The notes under the pieces are model-generated. The model had not been told where the DNA came from and did not search any database. It saw only the letters and a program-made list of their open reading frames with translations. A program made the position numbers and the translations under genes. Of a stretch of DNA of 64,000 nucleotides, positions 1-7,360 are shown in pieces. The first letter of the stretch is position 1; the number at the start of each line of letters is the position of its first letter. The stretch comes from Pseudomonadota bacterium (lineage in GTDB: Bacteria > Pseudomonadota > Gammaproteobacteria > Steroidobacterales > Steroidobacteraceae). The stretch covers positions 3,803,716-3,867,715 of the forward strand of contig JBBCGI010000001.1 in the NCBI GenBank assembly GCA_037200975.1. Direction: 5' to 3'.

Positions 1-1
1 C

Positions 2-2374
2 CTCAAGGACGTGGCGCAGTACTTCCACGCCGAGGCGCAGAAGACCAAGAAGGTGGATCAGTACCGCGAGGCGGCGCGCTGGTATCGCACCTATCTGGAA
101 TCCTTCCCGGATGATCCGGAATCGTTCGGCACCAACTACCTGCTGTCCGAGGCGCTCTATTCGAGCGAGGACTATCAGGGCGCCGCCACGGAATTCGCCA
201 AGGCCGCGTACAACTACCCGCGCAATCCCCGTTCGGCGGCAGCCGCGTATGCCGCGCTCGGTTCGTACGCCAAGTACGAAGAGAAACTGCCGCCGGCCGA
301 AAAAATCGAAGCGCACAAGCTCGCGGTCGATGCGGGCGTGAAGTTCGGCACCAGTTTCCCCGAACATCCGGACAGCTCGGGTGTGTTGACGCGCGCCGCC
401 GAAGACATCTTCGCCACACAGGATCTGCAGCGTTCGATCGAAGTGGCGAACCTCGTGCTGGCGCATCAGCCGCCGGCCGATCAGCCGAAACGCCGCATCG
501 CGTACACCATCATCGGCCAGGCGAATTTCGATTTGCTGCAGTTCCCGGAAGCCGAGCAGGGGTACGTTGCTGCGCGCGACCTGCTGCCGCCCAACGACAA
601 GATGCGCGCGGATCTCACCGAGCGCATCGCCTCGGCGGTCTATCGCCAGGGCGAAGCGAAACAGAAGGCGGGCGACAGCCTGGGAGCGGTCGACGATTTC
701 CTGCGCATCTCGCAGGTCGCGGGCACTTCCAAGATCGCCGCGCAGGCCGAATACGACGCCGGCGCGCAGCTCATCATCCTCAAGGAATTCCCGCGCGCCA
801 TCACGGTGCTCGAGCGGTTCCGCACCAACAATCCGAAGAGCGAGTACACCGCGGATGTCACGCGCAAGCTCGCGGTCGCCTACGGCGAGACCGGACAGGC
901 CGGCCAGGCGGCGGTCGAGTTCGAACGCATCGCGATGAATCCGGCGGAGTCGAAGGACATCCAGCGCGAGGCCAACCTGAGCGCGGCGGATCTGTACACC
1001 AAGGCCGGCAACACGCCGAAAGCCGTGAGCATGCTCGAGCGCTTCGTCGTCACCTATCCCACGCCGGTGAGCGATTCGATCGAAGCGCGCCAGAAGCTCG
1101 CGGACATCGCGGGCAACGCCGGCAACATCGAAGGCCAGCGCCGCTGGCAGCGCGAGATCGTCGCCGCCGATCGCAATGCGGGGCCCAACCGCACCGATCG
1201 CACGCAGTATCTCGCCGCCAAATCGCAGCTCGCGCTCGCATCGCCGACTCGCGATGAATACCGCAGCATCCCGCTGGCGCTGCCCCTGAAGGCGTCGCTG
1301 GCGAAGAAACGCAAGGCCATGGAAGCGGCGCTTGGCGCGTACAAGACGGCGGCCGACTACCGCGTCGCCGAAGTGACCACGCTCGCGACTTTCGAGATCG
1401 CGGAGATCTACCGCCAGCTCGGCAAGGACATCATGAAGTCCGAGCGGCCGAAGAAACTCACCGGCGACAGCCTGGACGAGTACAACTCGCTGCTCGAAGA
1501 ACAGGCGTTCCCGTTCGAAGAGCAGGCGATCAAGACACATGAGATCAACACGGCGCGCACGCGCGAAGCCGTGTACGACGAGGGCGTGAAGAAGAGCTTC
1601 GCCGCGCTGGCCGAGCTCAAGCCCGGCCGCTACGGCAAGACCGAGATGATCGGCACGTCGTTCGATGCCGTCGTGCCCGCGCTGCCGCCCGTGCAGGCGC
1701 CGGAGCCGGTCATCGCGACTCCCGCGGACCCAACCCAGCCTGCCGTGGCTAACAATGCGACGCCCGCCGCCGCTCCTGCGGGCCCGGTGGTTCCGAAAGC
1801 GCCGGCGCGCGCCAGCGCGGATTTCACGCGCGCGTTGCAATTGATGCGCAGCGATCCGACGCAGGCCAGTCTCGAATTCCAGCTGATGACGCAGACGTAC
1901 CCGGATCTGCCGGGGCCGTACGCCAACCTCGGCCTGCTGTATCGCAACGCCAGCCAGCTGCCCGAGGCGGAAGCCGCCTTCGCGAAGGCGACCGAGCGCG
2001 CCAGCTGGGACGCCGCCACCTGGAATGAATATGGCGTCACGTTGCGCCAGGCGGGCAAGTTCGCCGAGGCGCGCACCGCATACGAACACGCGGTCAAGGT
2101 GAATCCTTCTTACGCGCCGGCACACCGCAATCTGGCAGTGCTGCTCGACCTGTTCCTCGACGATTCGTTGACCGCCCAGACCGAGTTCGAGACCTACAAG
2201 ACGCTCACCAACGAAGACAAACCCGTGAGCGGCTGGATCGCCGAGCTCAAGTCGCGCAACCGCGTCTCTGGCAAGGCACCGGCGGCCGAATCCGCGCCGG
2301 CGCCGGAGGCGGCGCCCGAAACGCCGCCCGAGACAGCACCCGAGGCGGCCGCGCCCAAAGGAGCCCGAACATGA
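2..2374 (+). CDS. TPR-repeat protein of an ExbB/ExbD operon, 5' partial
   Basis: The reading frame is open to the first base of the window, so the true start lies upstream; a GTG at position 11 is probably internal. The visible part, about 790 residues, is alpha-helical with many degenerate TPR-like helix pairs. A Pro/Ala-rich linker at about residues 560-600 precedes a clear TPR block (about 600-740) containing the typical PGPYANLGLLYRNA and WNEYGVTLRQAGKFAEA helices. The tail is Ala/Pro/Glu-rich. Its last four bases overlap the next gene (ATGA), so it is the first visible member of the operon running to position 6010. By context it may be a periplasmic or outer-membrane scaffold for the ExbB/ExbD motor, much as TPR proteins accompany Agl/Glt machines. 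The family assignment is firm only at the TPR level. Confidence 0.85.
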   Translation, partial: LKDVAQYFHAEAQKTKKVDQYREAARWYRTYLESFPDDPESFGTNYLLSEALYSSEDYQGAATEFAKAAYNYPRNPRSAAAAYAALGSYAKYEEKLPPAEKIEAHKLAVDAGVKFGTSFPEHPDSSGVLTRAAEDIFATQDLQRSIEVANLVLAHQPPADQPKRRIAYTIIGQANFDLLQFPEAEQGYVAARDLLPPNDKMRADLTERIASAVYRQGEAKQKAGDSLGAVDDFLRISQVAGTSKIAAQAEYDAGAQLIILKEFPRAITVLERFRTNNPKSEYTADVTRKLAVAYGETGQAGQAAVEFERIAMNPAESKDIQREANLSAADLYTKAGNTPKAVSMLERFVVTYPTPVSDSIEARQKLADIAGNAGNIEGQRRWQREIVAADRNAGPNRTDRTQYLAAKSQLALASPTRDEYRSIPLALPLKASLAKKRKAMEAALGAYKTAADYRVAEVTTLATFEIAEIYRQLGKDIMKSERPKKLTGDSLDEYNSLLEEQAFPFEEQAIKTHEINTARTREAVYDEGVKKSFAALAELKPGRYGKTEMIGTSFDAVVPALPPVQAPEPVIATPADPTQPAVANNATPAAAPAGPVVPKAPARASADFTRALQLMRSDPTQASLEFQLMTQTYPDLPGPYANLGLLYRNASQLPEAEAAFAKATERASWDAATWNEYGVTLRQAGKFAEARTAYEHAVKVNPSYAPAHRNLAVLLDLFLDDSLTAQTEFETYKTLTNEDKPVSGWIAELKSRNRVSGKAPAAESAPAPEAAPETPPETAPEAAAPKGART

Positions 2375-2865
2375 ACAAGCTGCTCATCGTGACCGCGTTG
2401 TTGTTAGGTGGAGCCGCCGTGGCGCAGACGCCGCCGCCGGCCGCGCCGCGCGACGACATGGAGCCCGGCGTCAATACATCGGCGCAGGCGCCGCAGTCGG
2501 CCGCGCCGGCCACCAGCGCGCCCGCGGCCAGCCCCGTGCCCGCCGCTGCCAAGCCCGCCGCAGCCGCGGCTAACAAGCCAGGGGCGAAGCCCGCCGCAGG
2601 CACCGCAGCGGCTCCCAAGGGGAATGCCAAGGATCGCCTCGATCTCGATTCGACGCAGATCACCGGCAATAGAGAATTGCCGAAGGTCCTGTACATCGTC
2701 CCGTGGCGCAGCGCGGAGCTCGGCGACCTCGTCGGGCGTCCCGTGAACAGCCTGCTGGACGAGGTGCTGGAGCCTGTCGATCGTGACGTTTTTCGCCGAC
2801 AGAACCGCTACTTCGAAGCGTTGCAGCCTAATGAGGCAACGCCTGCCCCAAAGCCTGAAAAGTAA
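2371..2865 (+). CDS. small secreted protein of unknown function in the motor operon
   Basis: 164 residues. An N-terminal signal peptide is evident (MNKLLIVTALLLGGAAVA, cleavage probably before Gln19). A long Ala/Pro-rich low-complexity stretch (about 20-85) follows, then a more ordered C-terminal part (about 90-155) with the segment LPKVLYIVPWRSAELGDL. No lipobox cysteine is present. Its start overlaps the stop of the TPR gene by four bases, so the two are translationally coupled. I do not recognise a named family. Its place between a TPR protein and an ExbB homologue suggests a periplasmic accessory of the same complex. About 90 bases separate it from the next gene. Confidence 0.75.
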   Translation: MNKLLIVTALLLGGAAVAQTPPPAAPRDDMEPGVNTSAQAPQSAAPATSAPAASPVPAAAKPAAAAANKPGAKPAAGTAAAPKGNAKDRLDLDSTQITGNRELPKVLYIVPWRSAELGDLVGRPVNSLLDEVLEPVDRDVFRRQNRYFEALQPNEATPAPKPEK

Positions 2866-2958
2866 GCCTGAGAAGTGATTAACAGTTTTTGTCACTTATG
2901 TAACGCAATCTTGGCGCGCTTGCCCGTAAGCGCTGCCGTTTTTTGAGGAGAGTCGACC

Positions 2959-3648
2959 GTGTCTATTTCCGGAATCATCAAGTTTTTCCAGGACGGCGGG
3001 TTCTTTCTGTACCCGCTCGTCATCATCTTCGTCGTCGGTGTCGCGATCAGCGTGGAACGCTGGATCTATCTGACCCTCGAGACGTCACGTAACCGTTCGT
3101 TGTGGGACGACGTCGCCCCGCACCTCGGTGCCGGCAACTTCAAACAGGCCATCACGCTCGCGAACAATTCGCAGGCGCAGATCGGCACGGTGCTGAAATA
3201 CGGCCTGGCCCGTCTTTCCTCCGCCCGTCGCCGCGACGACATCCAGCAGGCGATGGAAGAGTCGCTGCTCGAGATCGTGCCGCGTCTCGAAAAACGTACG
3301 CACTACCTGAGCTCGCTCGCCAACATCGGCATGTTGGTCGGTCTGCTCGGCACCATCATCGCGTTGATCCACGCGTTCGCCACGGTGTCGCAGGCCAACC
3401 CGGCCGAGAAGGCCGCGCTGCTCGCTTCGGCGATCTCGGAAGCCATGAACAACACCGCCTCCGGCCTGTTCGTCGCGATCACGCTGCTGTCCACGCACAT
3501 GTTCCTCGAGGCGAAGACCACTTCGCTGATCGACAGCCTGGAAATCGCGGTGGTCAAGTTCCTGAACTCCATCACGGAGAGATATTCGGAACCGGCTCCC
3601 GCTGCGCCCGCCATGGCGCCGCGCGCTCCGGCTCCGCGTCCTGCCTGA
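2959..3648 (+). CDS. MotA/TolQ/ExbB proton-channel family protein
   Basis: 229 residues. It has a first membrane segment near residues 15-38 (FFLYPLVIIFVVGVAISVER), a cytoplasmic region, and two further segments near 115-140 (SLANIGMLVGLLGTIIALI) and 155-180 (NNTASGLFVAITLLSTHMF). This is the three-TM layout and TM2/TM3 sequence pattern of ExbB/TolQ. The GTG start has a good GAGGAG ribosome site 8 bases ahead (2945-2950). A proline-rich tail ends the protein. With the two following ExbD-like proteins it should form a proton-driven inner-membrane motor. The product family is clear; which process it powers is inferred from context only. Confidence 0.93.
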   Translation: MSISGIIKFFQDGGFFLYPLVIIFVVGVAISVERWIYLTLETSRNRSLWDDVAPHLGAGNFKQAITLANNSQAQIGTVLKYGLARLSSARRRDDIQQAMEESLLEIVPRLEKRTHYLSSLANIGMLVGLLGTIIALIHAFATVSQANPAEKAALLASAISEAMNNTASGLFVAITLLSTHMFLEAKTTSLIDSLEIAVVKFLNSITERYSEPAPAAPAMAPRAPAPRPA

Positions 3649-3688
3649 TAGCTAGTCGCAACCGCTAGCCACAGCAGAGGAACAGCAG

Positions 3689-4246
3689 ATGTCTTCATCC
3701 AAGCTTGCCGCCCGTGCAATTCGCAACCATGCGAAGTACAAGGGGCGCAACGACCTCAACATCGTGCCGATGATCGACATGATGGTGATCCTGGTGTTCT
3801 TCCTGCTGTTCACGGCGGTGTTCTCCAACACGAACATTCTCGAGCTCAACCTGCCGGCGCCCAACTCCTCGGTGCCGGAATTGCCGAAAGGGCTGCAGCT
3901 CGAGATCCACGTGCGCAAGGCCTCCATCGACATCGCCGATCGCAACACGGGAATTTTGCGATCGCTGCCGATGAAGGAAAACGCGTACGACTACGCGGGG
4001 CTGTCCGAGTACCTGCAGTTCGTGAAGGCGAAGTATCCGACCGTCACCGAGGCCAGCGTGCTGCTGGAATCGGACATCCCCTACGACGTGCTGGTCCAGA
4101 CGATGGACAATGTGCGCCTGTGGGAGATGAACGACGCGCCGAATTTCACGAAGGTGGAGCTGTTCCCCGACATCTCCGTCGGTGACGCTCCGCTCACGGG
4201 TGCAGCCGCGACGGCGGCCGCTGCGCCGGCGGGAGCCGCGAAATGA
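3689..4246 (+). CDS. ExbD/TolR family protein (first copy)
   Basis: 185 residues. A short basic cytoplasmic N-terminus leads into one membrane helix with the ExbD/TolR signature NIVPMIDMMVILVFFLL. Asp30 is the proton-carrying residue of this family. The periplasmic domain follows and ends in an Ala-rich tail. An AGAGGAA ribosome site precedes the ATG. It overlaps the next, second ExbD-like gene by four bases. One TolQ-like protein with two TolR-like proteins matches the AglR/AglQ/AglS composition of the Myxococcus gliding motor, though this set is also found in other TonB-like operons. Confidence 0.93.
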   Translation: MSSSKLAARAIRNHAKYKGRNDLNIVPMIDMMVILVFFLLFTAVFSNTNILELNLPAPNSSVPELPKGLQLEIHVRKASIDIADRNTGILRSLPMKENAYDYAGLSEYLQFVKAKYPTVTEASVLLESDIPYDVLVQTMDNVRLWEMNDAPNFTKVELFPDISVGDAPLTGAAATAAAAPAGAAK

Positions 4247-4749
4247 TCCCGTATCGCATCAAGAAACATCGCAAACGCGCGCATCACAACAGCCACATGG
4301 CGCTGGTGCCGTTCATCGACATGCTGACGATGCTCGTGGTGTTCCTGCTGTTGCACAGCTCGGACGTCGAAATCCTGCCGAACACCAAGAACATCAGCAT
4401 TCCGCAGTCGGTTGCCGATCTCAAACCGCACGAGACCGTCGTGATCATGGTCACCAAGGACGATCTGCTGGTGAATGGCCGCAGCGTCGGCAAGGTCGCC
4501 GAAGTCGCGAACATGCCGAACGACAAGATGATCATTCCGTTGCTGCTCGAGGCGCTGAAGGCGCAGGCCGACGTCGTGTTGCGGCAAACCTCGGAAGAGG
4601 CGGTCAAGGATCGCGAAGTGACGATCATGGGTGACAAGGGCACGCCGTTCGCGGTGCTCAAGCGCGTGATGGCCACGGCCACCTCCGCCGACTACGGCAA
4701 GGTTTCGCTGGCAGTCATCCAGCGTGAGCGCGAGGTAGGCGGCGCATGA
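4243..4749 (+). CDS. ExbD/TolR family protein (second copy)
   Basis: 168 residues. A strongly basic N-terminus (KKHRKRAHH) precedes a single membrane helix with the signature ALVPFIDMLTMLVVFLLL; Asp26 is the expected proton-relay residue. A periplasmic domain of about 120 residues follows. It overlaps the genes on both sides by four bases, so it is translated as part of the operon. It differs clearly in sequence from the first ExbD copy, so this is not a recent duplication. The two proteins probably form heteromeric stator partners for the ExbB-like channel. Confidence 0.93.
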   Translation: MIPYRIKKHRKRAHHNSHMALVPFIDMLTMLVVFLLLHSSDVEILPNTKNISIPQSVADLKPHETVVIMVTKDDLLVNGRSVGKVAEVANMPNDKMIIPLLLEALKAQADVVLRQTSEEAVKDREVTIMGDKGTPFAVLKRVMATATSADYGKVSLAVIQREREVGGA

Positions 4750-5645
4750 TGCTGGCACCTTATTTCCGCCGCTTCGAGCTGCCGTGGGCGCCTGGCGAGG
4801 AGAGCGAATCACGCTTCAAGAGGCTGGTACGCATTCTGTTGATCATCGCCACCCTGCTGGCGATCCTCATCGCGTTGCTGCCGAAACGCGAGGCCGAACG
4901 CATCAAGCCCGAAGAACTGAAAGAGCGCGTGGCGCAGCTCATCATCGAGAAGCCGAAACCGCCACCGCCGCCGCCACCGCCGGTGGAAGAAAAGCCGAAG
5001 CCGGAAGACAAGCCGAAACCCACCGAGAAACCGGTGGAGAAGCCCAAGCCCAACGTGCGCAACCAGGGCCTGCTCGCGATGCAGGATGAGCTGGCGGCGT
5101 TGCGCGACCAGAATCTCGATCTCGCCGATCCGCAGATGAAGACGCCGGTCGAGGATGCGCGTTCGGAACGCAATCTGATCACCTCGTCCGTCGGCCGGGC
5201 TTCGGGCGGCATCAACACCGCCAACATGGCACGTGGCTTCGGCGGCGGCGCCGGCGCCATCGGCACGCATACCACGACGCAGGTCCAGCACGGCGCGGGG
5301 CTCGATCCGAACGCCGGCGGCAAGGTGCAGCGCACCGGCAACAGCGGCAAGGCGTCGCGCGCGCGCGAGGAAGTCGAAATCGTCTTCGATCGCAACAAGG
5401 GCGCGTTGTACGCGCTGTATGGCCGCGCGTTGCGCGATGCTCCTGAGCTCGCGGGCAAGCTGGTGCTGGAATTCACGATCGCGCCGTCGGGTGAGATCAC
5501 GATGTGCCGCGTGGTTTCGAGCGAGCTCAAGGATCCCGAGCTCGAGAAGAAGATCGTGGCGCGCGTGCGCCTGATCCGCTTCAAGGCTGCGGACGTCGAG
5601 CCTCTTACGGTCAGCAAGCCGATCGACTTCTTCCCGGCCGCGTAG
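4746..5645 (+). CDS. TonB-like energy transducer with AgmX/PglI-type C-terminus
   Basis: 299 residues. It has a cytoplasmic N-terminus, one membrane helix near residues 29-46 (RLVRILLIIATLLAILIALL), a Pro/Lys/Glu-rich periplasm-spanning stretch (about 70-105), a Gly-rich middle and a C-terminal domain (about 210-299). The C-terminal domain reads GALYALYGRALRDAPELAGK then LEFTIAPSGEITMCRVVSS, the pattern of the AgmX/PglI (GltG/GltJ) C-terminal domain. The start overlaps the second ExbD gene by four bases. It should couple the ExbB/ExbD motor to a partner across the envelope. Annotation as a generic TonB would also be defensible. Confidence 0.88.
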   Translation: MMLAPYFRRFELPWAPGEESESRFKRLVRILLIIATLLAILIALLPKREAERIKPEELKERVAQLIIEKPKPPPPPPPPVEEKPKPEDKPKPTEKPVEKPKPNVRNQGLLAMQDELAALRDQNLDLADPQMKTPVEDARSERNLITSSVGRASGGINTANMARGFGGGAGAIGTHTTTQVQHGAGLDPNAGGKVQRTGNSGKASRAREEVEIVFDRNKGALYALYGRALRDAPELAGKLVLEFTIAPSGEITMCRVVSSELKDPELEKKIVARVRLIRFKAADVEPLTVSKPIDFFPAA

Positions 5646-5653
5646 ACGCCGCG

Positions 5654-6010
5654 GTGAACCTCCAGTCGGAAATCAGTTTCTACGCGGAGATGGGAACGAT
5701 CGACAAGGCGCGCCTCATGGCGAGCTTTCTGTCCGAGCTCACCGTCGAGGCGCGCGCCACGTATGGCCCCACGCTCGACAACGTGCACGATGCCGCCCGG
5801 CTGCGGTTCACGAACGAGATGTGCAACCGCATCACCAAGCTGATCGAACAATACCTCGGGGACGACCGCACGCGTCCCGACGACGAGGCGGTGATCCGCA
5901 TGCTGCTGGGTGCGCGGGCCGACAAGGTGGCCGAGCGGATGATCCACGCCGCGTACCGGCGCGCGCTGCAGAACTTCGAGCGCTACGACACGACGGTGTT
6001 CCTGAGTTAG
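5654..6010 (+). CDS. hypothetical protein, last gene of the motor operon
   Basis: 118 residues from the GTG at 5654; an in-frame ATG at 5690 would give 106. It is a soluble, apparently all-helical acidic protein with no signal peptide or membrane segment. The central part (TNEMCNRITKLIEQYLGDD) is typical of small helical adaptor proteins, but I do not recognise the family. It begins 8 bases after the TonB-like gene and its stop codon lies inside the left edge of a 32-bp perfect hairpin, so it probably closes the operon. Codon use matches its neighbours. Choice of start is uncertain because neither site has a good ribosome site. Confidence 0.7.
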   Translation: MNLQSEISFYAEMGTIDKARLMASFLSELTVEARATYGPTLDNVHDAARLRFTNEMCNRITKLIEQYLGDDRTRPDDEAVIRMLLGARADKVAERMIHAAYRRALQNFERYDTTVFLS

Positions 6011-6075
6011 TGGTGCCGGGAAGGGGGTTCCGGGGTTGAGCCGCTCAACCCCGGAACCCCCTTCCCGGCACCACT
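6009..6075. terminator. 32-bp perfect hairpin between convergent genes
   Basis: The arms at 6009-6040 and 6044-6075 are perfectly complementary over 32 bases with a 3-base loop (ccg). The arm begins AGTGGTGCCGGGAAGGGGG. The left arm holds the end of the stop codon of the 118-residue gene; the right arm encodes the last codons of nhaA on the other strand. There is no long T-run, but a stem of this strength between converging genes should stop transcription from both sides. Its length and perfection are also typical of dispersed palindromic repeats. No other copy was noticed in this window. Confidence 0.8.
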
Positions 6076-7211
6076 CGGAGCCAGATCAGTGCCGCCGCAC
6101 CCGCGAGCAGCGACGCCACCAGCACCGCGAGTTTCGAGGAATTCACCAGCGCCGGTGTTCCGGCGAATGCCAGGTTGGTGATGAAGATGGACATGGTGAA
6201 GCCGATGCCGCCCAGCATCCCGGCGCCCACGATGTGACGCCAGCGCACACCCTCGGGCAAGGAGCTCACCCCGCACGCCACGGCCACCAGGCACAGCCCC
6301 ACCACGCCGGCCGGCTTGCCCAGCAGCAGGCCCAGTGCGATCCCCAGGTTGTTAGGGCTGCCGAACTGCTCGAGCGCGGCGGCATCGATGGGCACCCCGG
6401 TATTCGCCAGCGCGAACAACGGCAGGATCGCGAATGCGACCGGTTTGTGCAGCCGGTGTTCGAGCCGGTGCGAGGGCGATTCTTCGCCCGGCTTGCGCGC
6501 TGAAAACGGAATCGCGAACGCCAGCAGGACCCCGGCAATCGACGCATGGATGCCGGCATTCAGCAGGCAGCACCACAACGCAGCGCCGCCGAGCAGATAA
6601 GGCCATAGCGCCATGACGCGAAAAGCCCGATTGAGCGCGATCAGCACCGCGAACAGCGCCAGCGCTGCCGACAGATACGCCACGGAAATTTCCGCGGTGT
6701 AAACGGCGGCGATCAACACGATGGCGCCCAGGTCGTCGATCACCGCGAACGCCACGATGAAGACCTTGAGCGCCGCAGGTACCCGCGGGCCGAGAATGGC
6801 GAGCACCGCAAGCGCAAAGGCGATGTCGGTCGCCATCGGAATGCCGAAGCCCGCCTGCGTGGCGGCGCCGGCGTTGAATGCGTAGTGGATCAGCGCCGGT
6901 GCGGCCATGCCGCCGACGGCCGCGAAGGCGGGCAGCAGCGCATTGCGCAGCTTCGACAGCTCGCCGACGTACAGCTCGCGCTCGAGTTCGAGGCCGATCA
7001 ACAGGAAGAACACCGCCATCAGCGCGTCGTTGATCCAGTGTTCGATGCTGAGCGGGCCGACTTTGGTGTGCCAGAAGGCGATGTATTCAGCCGCGATGGG
7101 CGAGTTCGCGAGCACCAGCGACACAACGGTGCAGGCGAGCAGCAGGATGCCCCCGAACTGTTCGGATCTCACGAAGCGGTTGAAAGTGTCCGTCAGCGAA
7201 AAAGGGGACAT
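6045..7211 (-). CDS. nhaA: Na+/H+ antiporter NhaA
   Basis: 388 residues, the usual NhaA length. It is an inner-membrane protein with about 12 hydrophobic segments. It begins with the family pattern RFVRSEQFGGILLLACTVV and contains the diagnostic AFALAVLAILGPRVP and FAVIDDLGAIVLIA segments; the Asp pair in VIDDLGAI is the Na+ binding site of the family. It exchanges Na+ for protons and supports pH and salt tolerance. Both ends lie in palindromes: the ATG is inside the left arm of the inverted repeat at 7199-7335, and the last residues (VVPGRGFRG) come from the hairpin at 6009-6075. The C-terminal residues are therefore probably not conserved in relatives. Confidence 0.96.
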   Translation of the reverse strand: MSPFSLTDTFNRFVRSEQFGGILLLACTVVSLVLANSPIAAEYIAFWHTKVGPLSIEHWINDALMAVFFLLIGLELERELYVGELSKLRNALLPAFAAVGGMAAPALIHYAFNAGAATQAGFGIPMATDIAFALAVLAILGPRVPAALKVFIVAFAVIDDLGAIVLIAAVYTAEISVAYLSAALALFAVLIALNRAFRVMALWPYLLGGAALWCCLLNAGIHASIAGVLLAFAIPFSARKPGEESPSHRLEHRLHKPVAFAILPLFALANTGVPIDAAALEQFGSPNNLGIALGLLLGKPAGVVGLCLVAVACGVSSLPEGVRWRHIVGAGMLGGIGFTMSIFITNLAFAGTPALVNSSKLAVLVASLLAGAAALIWLRVVPGRGFRG

Positions 7212-7335
7212 GCCGAATTTCCAGGTCAGTCGGTGTCAGGTGGGACTTAGAGTAGGCGTTGCGACAGTACTTGCTCAATCGTTCCAAGTCCCACCTGACA
7301 CCGACTTGGCCGAATATTCGGCATGTCCCCTTTTT
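7199..7335. repeat. 137-bp interrupted palindromic repeat
   Basis: There are two nested perfect inverted repeats. The outer arms are 7199-7218 and 7316-7335 (20 bp, AAAAAGGGGACATGCCGAAT). The inner arms are 7228-7248 and 7286-7306 (21 bp, beginning AGTCGGTGTCAGGTGGGAC). The joining bases between outer and inner arms do not match. It fills the divergent gap between nhaA and the CPA2 antiporter gene and includes the nhaA start codon. This form resembles REP/MITE-type palindromes mobilised by IS200-like (RAYT) transposases. No transposase is present here, so that origin is inferred. Confidence 0.85.
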
Positions 7336-7360
7336 CTGCATCTGCTAACTTCTGAACCGA

